Source: Evansella sp041820985 (GTDB lineage: Bacteria > Bacillota > Bacilli > Bacillales > Salisediminibacteriaceae). Taken from it: DNA of 64,000 nucleotides. The stretch lies in the NCBI RefSeq assembly GCF_041820985.1, contig NZ_JBGUAU010000011.1, forward strand, positions 62,001 through 126,000. The letters run 5' to 3'. Shown here in pieces: positions 42,668 through 51,261 of this stretch (its first letter is position 1; each line of letters starts with the position of its first letter). Both the position numbers and the translations under genes were made by a program. The notes beneath the pieces are model-generated. The model was not told the DNA's origin and searched no databases. It was given only the letters and a program-made list of their open reading frames with translations.

Positions 42668-44770
42668 ATGCCTAAGAATATGTTTTTTAATGCACATCAC
42701 TCTCCTATTGGTGCCTTTTCTAGTTTTACTTTTGGTTATCCAAACAATAGTGGTGGGTTTGATCTTGAATTAGGGCGACCGCCAGAACAAAATGTATATA
42801 TCGGATTAGAGTCTATTAATCAAGAAGGGATATATGAAGCATTACCGTTTTATAAATCGGCAGTGGACGAAAGTAAGCGCTATGATGTAGAAAAGAAAAA
42901 ATCAGGAGAGAAACAAATTATTTTTCCATTCTCCAAGGAAGAAGTAAAACGAGAGTTTCAATTATGTACGGATTCGTGGAGTGCTGGTGATTTAACATTT
43001 ACGATCTACTCTCAAGTAGAATCTGTGCCTGATCCTAAAACGGCAACAGAAGAAGAAATGAAGTTAACTATTGTGCCTTCCATTCTTGCGGAAATTACGA
43101 TTGATAATACAAAAGGAAAGAGAAGTCGTCGAGCATTCTTTGGTTATCAAGGCAATGATCTTTACAGTTCCATGCGCCGATTGGATGATAGAAATGAGAG
43201 TGTGAAAGGTGTTGGGCAAGGGAGAATAACGGCTATTGCTACCAACCATCCTGAAGTTACTTCTGCCATGAACTTTCGAATTGAAAAAATATTAACGACA
43301 CCTTTCAAAGAAAACTGGAACTTCGGATTAGGCCCATTTGGAGCTCTGATGATGGATGTTCCTGGAGGAGAAAAACGTACGTATCCAGTAGCTATTTGCT
43401 TCTTTCGCGAAGGATTTGTTACAGCAGGTGTAGATGCTTCTTATTATTATACGAAATATTTCTCTAATATTGATGAGGTTGCGGAGTATACACTTACTCA
43501 TTTTGAGACAATGAAAGAACGAGCACAAAAAGGAAATGCATTAGTAACGTATACAAATTTATCCGACGATCAAAAGTTTATGATAAATCACTCTATACGT
43601 AGTTATTATGGAAATACGCAATTTCTAGAGAGTGCTGGAAAACCGTTTTGGGTTGTGAATGAAGGTGAGTATCGAATGATGAATACATTTGATCTCACTG
43701 TTGACCAGCTTTTCTTTGAACTAAAGATGAATCCATGGACGGTAAAAAATGAGCTCGATATGTTTGTACAGCGTTATAGTTATGAAGATAAAGTCCGTTT
43801 CCCAGGAGAAGAAGAGGAATACCCAGGAGGAATTAGCTTCACGCATGATATGGGGGTAGCCAATACTATCTCTCGTCCACACTATTCTGCGTATGAGTGC
43901 TTTGGAATTGACGGTTGTTTTTCTCATATGACACATGAACAATTAGTAAACTGGTTATTATGTGCTAGTGTGTATGTGGAGCAAACGGAAGATAAAGATT
44001 GGCTAAGGGAGAATCTTACCGTTTTTGAAAAATGTCTCGATAGTATGATACATCGAGACCATCCTGAAAGCGACAAGAGGAATGGAATCATGAGTCTTGA
44101 TTCTACTCGAGTGATGGGTGGTACAGAAATTACGACATATGATAGCTTAGATGTATCATTAGGTCAGGCGAGAAATAATATATACTTAGCAGGGAAGTGC
44201 TGGGCTTCCTATGTTGCTCTAGAAAAAATCTTTACTGAAAATGGTCGAGAAGAATTAGCGATCATCGCTAGTAAACAAGCAAAATTATGTGCTGATACGA
44301 TCGTTCAACATGTTACTGAAGAAGGATATATTCCTGCAGTTTTAGGAGAAGGAAATGATTCCAAGATCATTCCTGCTATTGAAGGTCTTATTTTCCCTTA
44401 CTTTACGAATTGTAAAGAAGCTTTAGATGCAAATGGACGATATGGTGACTATATACAAGCATTGAAAAAGCACTTTGAAATAGTTTTAAAGGAAGGGGTA
44501 TGTTTATTTCCTGATGGTGGCTGGAAAATTTCTTCTACTAGCAATAATTCGTGGTTGAGTAAAATCTATTTAAGTCAATTTATCGCTAGAAAGATAATAG
44601 GAATGGAGTGGGGAAAAACTGGTGTAAAGGCAGATGCGACCCATGTGGAATGGTTAACACATCCAAAACATTCTTTTTGGAGTTGGAGTGACCAAATTCT
44701 TTCCGGTGAGATTATTGGAAGTAAGTATTATCCACGAGGTGTAACAAGTGTTCTTTGGTTAGAGGAGTAA
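42668..44770 (+). CDS. GH52 beta-xylosidase
   Basis: A 700-residue protein with clear full-length resemblance to Geobacillus GH52 beta-xylosidases (about 705 residues). It begins NMFFNAHHSPIGAFSSFT, has WVVNEGEYRMMNTFDLT (nucleophile Glu among Glu332/Glu334), EYPGGISFTHDMGVANT and TTYDSLDVSLGQARNN, and ends in SKYYPRGVTSVLWLEE. It removes xylose from the non-reducing end of xylo-oligosaccharides. No signal peptide, so it is cytoplasmic. Start follows aaagtagggatattt. A hairpin lies after the gene. Confidence 0.96.
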   Translation: MPKNMFFNAHHSPIGAFSSFTFGYPNNSGGFDLELGRPPEQNVYIGLESINQEGIYEALPFYKSAVDESKRYDVEKKKSGEKQIIFPFSKEEVKREFQLCTDSWSAGDLTFTIYSQVESVPDPKTATEEEMKLTIVPSILAEITIDNTKGKRSRRAFFGYQGNDLYSSMRRLDDRNESVKGVGQGRITAIATNHPEVTSAMNFRIEKILTTPFKENWNFGLGPFGALMMDVPGGEKRTYPVAICFFREGFVTAGVDASYYYTKYFSNIDEVAEYTLTHFETMKERAQKGNALVTYTNLSDDQKFMINHSIRSYYGNTQFLESAGKPFWVVNEGEYRMMNTFDLTVDQLFFELKMNPWTVKNELDMFVQRYSYEDKVRFPGEEEEYPGGISFTHDMGVANTISRPHYSAYECFGIDGCFSHMTHEQLVNWLLCASVYVEQTEDKDWLRENLTVFEKCLDSMIHRDHPESDKRNGIMSLDSTRVMGGTEITTYDSLDVSLGQARNNIYLAGKCWASYVALEKIFTENGREELAIIASKQAKLCADTIVQHVTEEGYIPAVLGEGNDSKIIPAIEGLIFPYFTNCKEALDANGRYGDYIQALKKHFEIVLKEGVCLFPDGGWKISSTSNNSWLSKIYLSQFIARKIIGMEWGKTGVKADATHVEWLTHPKHSFWSWSDQILSGEIIGSKYYPRGVTSVLWLEE

Positions 44771-44783
44771 GTTTTTTTATAGC

Positions 44784-44814
44784 GTGACTTTGGGGCTCAC
44801 GTGTCCAAAGTCAC
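44784..44814. terminator. Hairpin after the GH52 gene (possible terminator)
   Basis: GTGACTTTGG paired with CCAAAGTCAC, preceded but not followed by a T-run. Confidence 0.5.
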
Positions 44815-44878
44815 CTCGATAAAAGACTTCTTACTATTGATTCGTTTTTAGTATGTCATATATTATTCATAATATGTA

Positions 44879-44920
44879 ATGAAATAAATAGAATGATAAA
44901 GTATAATGAAAGCGTATTTA
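44879..44920 (+). promoter_or_regulatory. Promoter and cre-like site of the 44993 oxidoreductase gene
   Basis: ATGAAA (44879-44884), a 17-bp spacer and TATAAT (44902-44907), overlapped by TGAAAGCGTATTTA (44907-44920), which resembles a cre. The arrangement is nearly the same as at 46388-46429. Confidence 0.6.
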
Positions 44921-44942
44921 TGTATAGTGAATTGAAGAGAAA

Positions 44943-44956
44943 TAACAACGTTGTTA
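44943..44956. promoter_or_regulatory. LacI-family operator upstream of the 44993 gene
   Basis: TAACAACGTTGTTA, the same core as at uxaA and the repressor gene, about 30 bases past the predicted start point, where it would act as a roadblock. Confidence 0.78.
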
Positions 44957-44992
44957 GATGTGGAATAAAAACAGATAGACTGGGAGAGATGG

Positions 44993-46279
44993 ATGATGAA
45001 AAAGAAATATGTATTAATTGGAACAGGTGGAAGAGCGGAGTTTTTCTGGGGTTCCTTAGCGAGAGATTTTAAAGAAACTAGTGAGTTAGTAGCATTTTGT
45101 GATGTAAACCAAACACGTATGGATTATGCAAATAGATTGCTAGAAGAAAAGTATGAGCATTCTCCGATTACTACGTATTTAGCTGAGCAATTTGAAGAAA
45201 TGATAGAGAAAGAAAAACCTGATTATGTGATCGTGACAACGGTTGACCGCACTCACCACACATACATTATCAAAGCTTTAGAACTTGGTTGTAACGTTAT
45301 TACAGAGAAACCGATGACAGTGGATGAAGAGAAATGTCAGGAAATTATTGATACAGTAAATCGTACTGGAAAGGAAGTTCGTGTAACATTTAACTATCGT
45401 TATGCTCCACATAACACGAAGATTCGTGAGTTAATCCGTGACGGAGTAATAGGAGAGGTATTCTCTGTTAACTTTGAGTGGGCACTTGATACTCAACATG
45501 GGGCTGATTATTTCCGTAGATGGCATAGAGATAAACGTAATAGTGGTGGTTTACTTGTACATAAATCCACCCATCACTTTGACTTAGTGAATTTCTGGCT
45601 TGGAACACAACCAGAAACAGTGTATGCAAATGGAGGTCTCCGTTTTTACGGGAAAGAAAATGCAGAGTCTCGTGGTGTAACAAAGTTTTACCAACGTGCC
45701 CATGGAAGTGAACATGCAAAGGATGATCCATTTGCTATTCAATTAGCAGAGAATGATCATTTAAAAGCAATGTATTTAGATGCGGAAAAAGAAGACGGTT
45801 ATCAACGTGACCAAAGTGTGTTCGGAGAAGGAATTAGCATTGAGGATACACTTGGTGTAATGGTTCAGTATAAGAATAAAGCAATTCTAAACTATTCCCT
45901 AAATGCATATTTACCTTGGGAAGGGTTTATTATTTCCTTTAATGGAAGCAAAGGTAGAATGGAAGTAAATGTACGAGAACAGTCTTATATCAACTCTGGC
46001 GGGGAAAAATCCGATGAGGGTGCTATCAAAGAAAAATCAATTCGCGTGCTCCCGATGTTCGGAAAGCCTTACGAAGTAGAAGTAGTAGAAGGAAAAGGTG
46101 GTCACGGAGGTGGAGATCCAGTACTTCTTCAAGATATTTTTGGAGTACCTGCTGACGATGAATTTAACAGAGCTGCCACTCATGTGGACGGAGCAATGTC
46201 TATCTTAACAGGAATTGCAGGGAATAAGTCGTTAAGGACAGGGCAAGCAGTGAAGGTTGATGAGTTAATTAAACTTTAA
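44993..46279 (+). CDS. Gfo/Idh/MocA family oxidoreductase in the LacI-type regulon
   Basis: A 428-residue oxidoreductase, longer than the one at 1003. Rossmann motif YVLIGTGGRAEFFWG (6-20), conserved TEKPMT (Glu105-Lys106-Pro107) and a substrate domain with YRYAPHNTKIRELI and GGLLVHKSTHHFDLVNFWLG. The cofactor is NAD(P); the sugar or uronate substrate is unknown. The start has two tandem ATGs after gggagagatgg. It carries the same operator as uxaA, which ties it to uronic acid use, and the GH115 alpha-glucuronidase is the next gene. A terminator separates the two. Confidence 0.9.
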   Translation: MMKKKYVLIGTGGRAEFFWGSLARDFKETSELVAFCDVNQTRMDYANRLLEEKYEHSPITTYLAEQFEEMIEKEKPDYVIVTTVDRTHHTYIIKALELGCNVITEKPMTVDEEKCQEIIDTVNRTGKEVRVTFNYRYAPHNTKIRELIRDGVIGEVFSVNFEWALDTQHGADYFRRWHRDKRNSGGLLVHKSTHHFDLVNFWLGTQPETVYANGGLRFYGKENAESRGVTKFYQRAHGSEHAKDDPFAIQLAENDHLKAMYLDAEKEDGYQRDQSVFGEGISIEDTLGVMVQYKNKAILNYSLNAYLPWEGFIISFNGSKGRMEVNVREQSYINSGGEKSDEGAIKEKSIRVLPMFGKPYEVEVVEGKGGHGGGDPVLLQDIFGVPADDEFNRAATHVDGAMSILTGIAGNKSLRTGQAVKVDELIKL

Positions 46280-46292
46280 ATTATCATATATT

Positions 46293-46341
46293 AAGTGCAT
46301 TTACTTTATCATAACGAAATGGTAAAGTAATGCACTTTTTT
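46293..46341 (+). terminator. Terminator after the 44993 oxidoreductase gene
   Basis: AAGTGCAT and TTACTTTA pair with TAAAGTAA and TGCACTT, followed by TTTTT. Confidence 0.9.
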
Positions 46342-46387
46342 ATCTACATATCTTCCAAATAATCTAGTTATCTACTGTTGATATAAA

Positions 46388-46429
46388 ATGACACATTTCA
46401 ATAGGTAGTATATAATGACAGCGTATTCA
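46388..46429 (+). promoter_or_regulatory. Promoter and cre-like site of the GH115 gene
   Basis: ATGACA (46388-46393), a 17-bp spacer and TATAAT (46411-46416), with TGACAGCGTATTCA (46416-46429) overlapping the -10, a good place for CcpA repression. Confidence 0.65.
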
Positions 46430-46477
46430 CATTATTATAATTAACAAGGTTGGTCGGGAAGGATGAGGGTGTGTAAA

Positions 46478-48553
46478 ATGAAGCTACCAAAGTATTACTT
46501 ACAGGAAACTAGTATTATTAAGCCACCTGCGAATATGTCAAAAGCGGTAAAGCATGGACTACATATGTTTCTTCGAGATATGAAAAATGTATTTGGAAAA
46601 GAACCAATTGTGGATGGTGCACATAAAAAAGCCACATTCGTTATTCAGTATGCAGATGAGCTAAACGGTGAACCAGAGTCATTTTCTATTACTTTCCAAG
46701 AGGATAATGAACAAGTAATTTTAGTGCTTTCAGGAGCAGATGATTTAGGGATTATTTTTGGATTATTACACATTAGCAAAGAATATTTACATATTGATCC
46801 TTTTTGGTTTTGGGTGGATAAACCAGTGGAAAGAAAAGAACGTATCTCCATTCCAACGGAGAATTTTGTTTCACCGAAGAAAGCGGTACGTTTTCGTGGT
46901 TGGTTTGTGAATGACGAGGTTTGTCTACTAGGTTGGAAAGACGAATACCCACCGACAGAAGAGGTATGGAAGCCTGTCTTTGAAACGCTTTTACGTTGTG
47001 GAGGAAATATGGTTATACCAGGAACGGATCTTCCAAGAGATGGGATTCACCACAAACTAGCATCAGAAATGGGTCTTTGGGTCACGCATCATCATGCGGA
47101 ACCTTTAGGGGCCGAGATGTTTTTACGTGCTTATCCAGGGAAAAAGGCAAGCTATGAAAATAATAAAGAGTTGTTTGAACAGTTGTGGATGGAAGCGATA
47201 GAAAAGCAGAAGGATGACAAAATTGTTTGGGTATTATCATTCCGTGGGCAAGGAGATCAGCCTTTCTGGGAGTTAGATCCTTCTTACGATACTTCTGAAA
47301 AAAGAGGAGAAATGATTAGTAAGGTGATTTGGAGACAGTATCATTTACTCCAAGAATATATAGAAGATCCCGTATGTAGTATTGCATTATACGGAGAGAT
47401 CTCAGAACTATATACCGGTGGTTTCATTGATTTGCCACCAAATGTTATTAAAGTATGGGCAGACAATGGGTATGGAAAAATGGTGTCAAGAAGGCAAGGA
47501 TTAGAGAATCCTCGAATACCATCATTACCTGCAGAACAGGATGTAGGGGAGCATGGGATATATTATCATGTTACATTTCACGATTTACAGGCTTCCAATC
47601 ATTTAACAATGAGTCCTTTTTCAGCAGACTTTATAGGGAAAGAAGTAACAAAGGCTTTGAATGCAGGAACGGATGACTATGTCCTTGTAAATAGTGGAAA
47701 CATTCGCCAACATGTATATACTCTTGATATTTTATCTCAACTTTGGAATGAAGGAAATATCAATAATAAGATTCATCTAGATCAATTTGTTCAGCGGATG
47801 TTTTCCTCCCGTCACGAGAAAGTAGCAGAATTATATAATAAGTACTTTGAAGCCTCTATTCCTTACGGAGATAACGAAGATGAAAGAGCAGGAGAACAGT
47901 TCTATCATCATCCAGCACGCCGAATTATTGGGAAGTGGATAACTGGAAAAACAGATGAGACGATACTACCATTAACGTGGGCAACAGGTTATGTGAATTT
48001 TGAAGAACAGATTCGATATTTTAAAGAGAAATGCGAACTTGGTATAGAACAATGGTCAGAGCTAAAATCTCAATGTCTAGAATTGATGGAGGAACTAGTG
48101 GGAGAAGAAAAAACACGTTTTTACGATCAACTTGTTTTTCCAATAGAACTTCATGAATCAGGTTCCAAAGGTTTCGTGGATCTTTGTAAAGCCTACAATG
48201 AATTTGAAAAAGGAAATTTCCCACTAGCATTTGTTTATGCATCCCAATCATTATGGGAGTACCAAAAAGGTGTGGATGCACAAAAGCGTACTGAGCATGG
48301 AAAATGGAAAAATTTCTATCGAATGGATTACTTAACAAATATTCAAAGTACGGTGGACAATGTAGATACGTTACGAAGGTTTATTCGAATGCACGGGGAT
48401 AGTCCGGATTTCTTCCAGTGGTATAAGCAATATATTATGCCAGAAACGGAGAAATACATTTATTTAGAAAATACACATCGAGAAGTGAAGTCTGATGATG
48501 TATTGGCAAAATTATTAAAAGAAAAGTTTCAAGAAGAAGGTATACTATATTAA
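46478..48553 (+). CDS. GH115 xylan alpha-1,2-glucuronidase
   Basis: A 691-residue GH115-type protein. It removes (4-O-methyl)glucuronic acid from xylan fragments. Visible features are the N-terminal small domain (residues 20-110), then RFRGWFVNDEVCLLGW (the GH115 barrel entry), MGLWVTHHHAEPLGAEMF, WVLSFRGQGDQPFWELD and VKVWADNGYGKMVSRRQ-like sequence, and a helical C-terminal part. It is shorter than many GH115 enzymes (often 800-1000 residues) and seems to lack the extra C-terminal domain. The ATG at 46463 abuts its ribosome binding site; the ATG at 46478, seven bases after gagggt, is preferred. No signal peptide. Confidence 0.9.
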   Translation: MKLPKYYLQETSIIKPPANMSKAVKHGLHMFLRDMKNVFGKEPIVDGAHKKATFVIQYADELNGEPESFSITFQEDNEQVILVLSGADDLGIIFGLLHISKEYLHIDPFWFWVDKPVERKERISIPTENFVSPKKAVRFRGWFVNDEVCLLGWKDEYPPTEEVWKPVFETLLRCGGNMVIPGTDLPRDGIHHKLASEMGLWVTHHHAEPLGAEMFLRAYPGKKASYENNKELFEQLWMEAIEKQKDDKIVWVLSFRGQGDQPFWELDPSYDTSEKRGEMISKVIWRQYHLLQEYIEDPVCSIALYGEISELYTGGFIDLPPNVIKVWADNGYGKMVSRRQGLENPRIPSLPAEQDVGEHGIYYHVTFHDLQASNHLTMSPFSADFIGKEVTKALNAGTDDYVLVNSGNIRQHVYTLDILSQLWNEGNINNKIHLDQFVQRMFSSRHEKVAELYNKYFEASIPYGDNEDERAGEQFYHHPARRIIGKWITGKTDETILPLTWATGYVNFEEQIRYFKEKCELGIEQWSELKSQCLELMEELVGEEKTRFYDQLVFPIELHESGSKGFVDLCKAYNEFEKGNFPLAFVYASQSLWEYQKGVDAQKRTEHGKWKNFYRMDYLTNIQSTVDNVDTLRRFIRMHGDSPDFFQWYKQYIMPETEKYIYLENTHREVKSDDVLAKLLKEKFQEEGILY

Positions 48554-48880
48554 TTGAGTGAGAGAATAAATCTTACTATGTACACCACTATGACTTTTTT
48601 ATCAGAATCATAGTTTATTAGAAGGTACTTAAAAAGGTATCTTCTCTTTTCTTTTGAAGTGATTCTAAGATGATCAAGAGCATATCAAATTGTAGTTCTG
48701 TAAGATATTTAATAGTAAAAAAAGGGTACTTAAACTCACTTTAAAGTATGTAAATAGAAAATAGATTGAAAGTGTGTTACTTTTCAAAAGCTTTTTAACA
48801 TTTTTTATCTACAAGTGCTTGTATTGTTAATTGTATAATTCATTTGTAAGCACTTTCAAAAAACGAAGGGGGAAATAAAA
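48554..48880 (+). promoter_or_regulatory. Terminator and control region before the third lipoprotein
   Basis: A hairpin (AGAAGGTAC with GTATCTTCT, 48620-48645, then a T-rich tail to 48656) likely ends the GH115 transcript. Further on are ACAAGTGCTTGTA (48811-48823), TATAAT (48834-48839) without a good -35, and TGTAAGCACTTTCA (48845-48858). No gene is seen. Confidence 0.6.
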
Positions 48881-50242
48881 ATGAAAATCAAAATTAGTAA
48901 ATGGTTAATGTTTGCAATGTTAGCTTTTATTCTAGTTTTAGTGGGTTGTTCGAACAACTCAAATGATGCTTCAAGTCCATCGAACAATAATGACAACAAC
49001 ACTAACACTAACAATGACAACAACGACAATTCAGGAACAGATGATACTCCTGAGGATGTTACGATCCGTGTTGCTTGGTGGGGTGGTCAAGAACGTCATG
49101 ATAGAACAATCGAAGTTATTGACTTATTCGAAGCAAAATACCCTCATATTACAGTAGAACCTGAATACACAGGTTGGGATGGTTATTGGGAAAGATTAAC
49201 TACACAAGCTGCAGGAAGTAACTTACCAGATGTAATTAATATGGATAACTCAAGATTAAACGAGTATTATGCAAATAACTTATTATTAGATTTAACTTCT
49301 TTAATTGAAGAAGGATTAATCAACTTAGATGATGTAGATGATGTTTATCAAGATATAAACGTATTCGGAGATGAAGTAATTGCTATTTCATTAGGAGCGA
49401 ATGCACTAGGAATTTCTTACAACCGTGATTATGTCGAAGAATTTGGTCTAGACTTTTCACCAGGATACACGTACGACGATCTGTACGATATGATGCTAGA
49501 AGTGAAAGCAGCAAAAACGGATGGAGATTTCTTCGGTTTTGATTTTGCTGGATCTGAATATGAGATGTTCTATACGTATGCACGACAAGCGGGAGAATCT
49601 TTCTATAACGCAGAAGGTAACGGTTTAGGATTTGAAGAACAAACTCTAGTTGACTACTTTACATGGGTAGAAAAAATGTTTGCTGATGAAGCAGCAGCAT
49701 CACATGAAATTCGTGCGGAATATATTGATGGTGGAAATTCCATGCTTCAAGAAGGTTCTGCATTTGCTCAAATGGCAGCTAGTAACCAAGTTATTGGTCA
49801 TGCAGCTGGAAGTGATTATGAGTTAGGTTTAAATATTCTTCCTACTTTGGAAGGTGGGGAAAATGGTAACTGGATTCGTCCAAGTATGTCATTCTCGATT
49901 TCTACTCATTCAGAAAAACAAGAAGCATCAGCATTGTTCATTGACTTCTTTACAAATAGCTTAGAAGCGAATGAAATTTTAATGGCTGACCGTGGTGTAC
50001 CTGTATCATCAGCAGTACGTGCGCATTTAGGTTCAATGGTAGACGGACCAGTTCAAGAAACTTTTGACTACCTAGAGCTTGTTGCTGAGTATTCTCGTGA
50101 AGCAGACCCACTTTCACCTCCAGGGGAAACAGAAGTACGATCTGCATTTGTACGAGTTACGGAAATGCTTAGCTATGGAAGAATTTCACCTGAAGAAGCA
50201 GCACAGCAATTTATGCAAGAAGCAGTAGCAGTTTTGAATTAA
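48881..50242 (+). CDS. Sugar-binding lipoprotein of the third ABC transporter
   Basis: A 453-residue solute-binding lipoprotein. Lipobox LVGC (Cys23), then an Asn/Asp/Thr-rich linker (about 24-60), then the binding domain from VTIRVAWWGGQERHDRTIEV. It shares this opening with the lipoproteins at 30596 and 34228 but is more distant elsewhere. Start follows gaagggggaaataaaa. The order lipoprotein, two permeases, DUF624, kinase, GH105, response regulator forms a complete uptake and sensing block. A U-tract-free stem-loop separates it from the permease. Confidence 0.93.
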   Translation: MKIKISKWLMFAMLAFILVLVGCSNNSNDASSPSNNNDNNTNTNNDNNDNSGTDDTPEDVTIRVAWWGGQERHDRTIEVIDLFEAKYPHITVEPEYTGWDGYWERLTTQAAGSNLPDVINMDNSRLNEYYANNLLLDLTSLIEEGLINLDDVDDVYQDINVFGDEVIAISLGANALGISYNRDYVEEFGLDFSPGYTYDDLYDMMLEVKAAKTDGDFFGFDFAGSEYEMFYTYARQAGESFYNAEGNGLGFEEQTLVDYFTWVEKMFADEAAASHEIRAEYIDGGNSMLQEGSAFAQMAASNQVIGHAAGSDYELGLNILPTLEGGENGNWIRPSMSFSISTHSEKQEASALFIDFFTNSLEANEILMADRGVPVSSAVRAHLGSMVDGPVQETFDYLELVAEYSREADPLSPPGETEVRSAFVRVTEMLSYGRISPEEAAQQFMQEAVAVLN

Positions 50243-50252
50243 TCTAATTACG

Positions 50253-50283
50253 TAACAGGCCATTTAATTTAAATGGCCTGTTA
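50253..50283. other. Long stem-loop between lipoprotein and permease
   Basis: TAACAGGCCATTTAA pairs with TTTAAATGGCCTGTTA; no U-tract. As at 35611-35662, it probably sets higher lipoprotein than permease levels. Confidence 0.7.
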
Positions 50284-50304
50284 TGAAATAGGAGGAAATC
50301 TTTC

Positions 50305-51258
50305 ATGGCGAAGTTAGAAGACTTAGAGTACACTTCACCAATTCAGGCTGAACTTGATAAAAAGTCAAAGCAAAGAGCAATAAAAGAGAGTTTAACTGGC
50401 TATGCTATCATTTCGCCTTGGTTAATTGGATTTTTAGCATTGGTAATTGGTCCAATAATCGCTTCATTTTATTTATCTTTTACGAACTATAACTTGCTTT
50501 CTAGTCCCACTTGGATTGGTATAGATAACTATGTTAGTGTCTTAACAAATGATGGACGTTTTCGTCAGGCGTTAACGGTAACATTCATATTTGTCTTTGT
50601 TTCTACACCGTTGAAGCTTATATTTGCGCTTTTTTTAGCGATGCTATTTAACACCGGACGAAAGGGAACTTCTTTATTTACAACTGTTTATTACATTCCA
50701 TCTATAATTGGAGGAAGTGTAGCAATTGCGGTAGTTTGGAGAATATTGTTTGGGCGTAATGGTGCCGTAAATGAGTTTGTTCAAGCACTGGGTTTTTCAG
50801 GTACAAACTGGATTGGAAATCCTGATACAGCATTGTCTATCTTAATCCTGTTAGTTGTATGGCAATTTGGATCTCCGATGATCATCTTTTTAGCTGGGTT
50901 AAGGCAAATACCACAAGAATTATATGAAGCTGCATCAGTAGACGGTGCATCTCAAATCACAAAGTTTATGAAAATAACAATTCCATTACTTACTCCAGTT
51001 ATTTTCTTTAACCTAGTAATGCAAACAATTGGTGGATTTATGACGTTTACACAGGCATATTTAGTAACAGGTGGTGGCCCAATGGATTCGACTTTATTCT
51101 ATGCATTGTATCTATACGAGGTTGCATTTGAGTATTTACGCATGGGTTATGCATCTGCAATGGCTTGGATTCTTCTCTTTGTTGTAGCAATAATTACACT
51201 ATTGTTATTTTTAACTTCTAAATTTTGGGTTTACTATGAATCTGAAGGAGGGCGTTAA
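50305..51258 (+). CDS. ABC sugar transporter permease (MalF/YesP-like)
   Basis: A 317-residue membrane protein with about six segments. A charged N-terminal tail (LDKKSKQRAIKESLTGY) precedes the first segment; the EAA loop is EAASVDGASQITKFMKITIP. It is clearly related to the permease at 35688. The start follows aggaggaaatctttc. It is 3 bp from the partner permease gene. Confidence 0.93.
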   Translation: MAKLEDLEYTSPIQAELDKKSKQRAIKESLTGYAIISPWLIGFLALVIGPIIASFYLSFTNYNLLSSPTWIGIDNYVSVLTNDGRFRQALTVTFIFVFVSTPLKLIFALFLAMLFNTGRKGTSLFTTVYYIPSIIGGSVAIAVVWRILFGRNGAVNEFVQALGFSGTNWIGNPDTALSILILLVVWQFGSPMIIFLAGLRQIPQELYEAASVDGASQITKFMKITIPLLTPVIFFNLVMQTIGGFMTFTQAYLVTGGGPMDSTLFYALYLYEVAFEYLRMGYASAMAWILLFVVAIITLLLFLTSKFWVYYESEGGR

Positions 51259-51261
51259 AAA

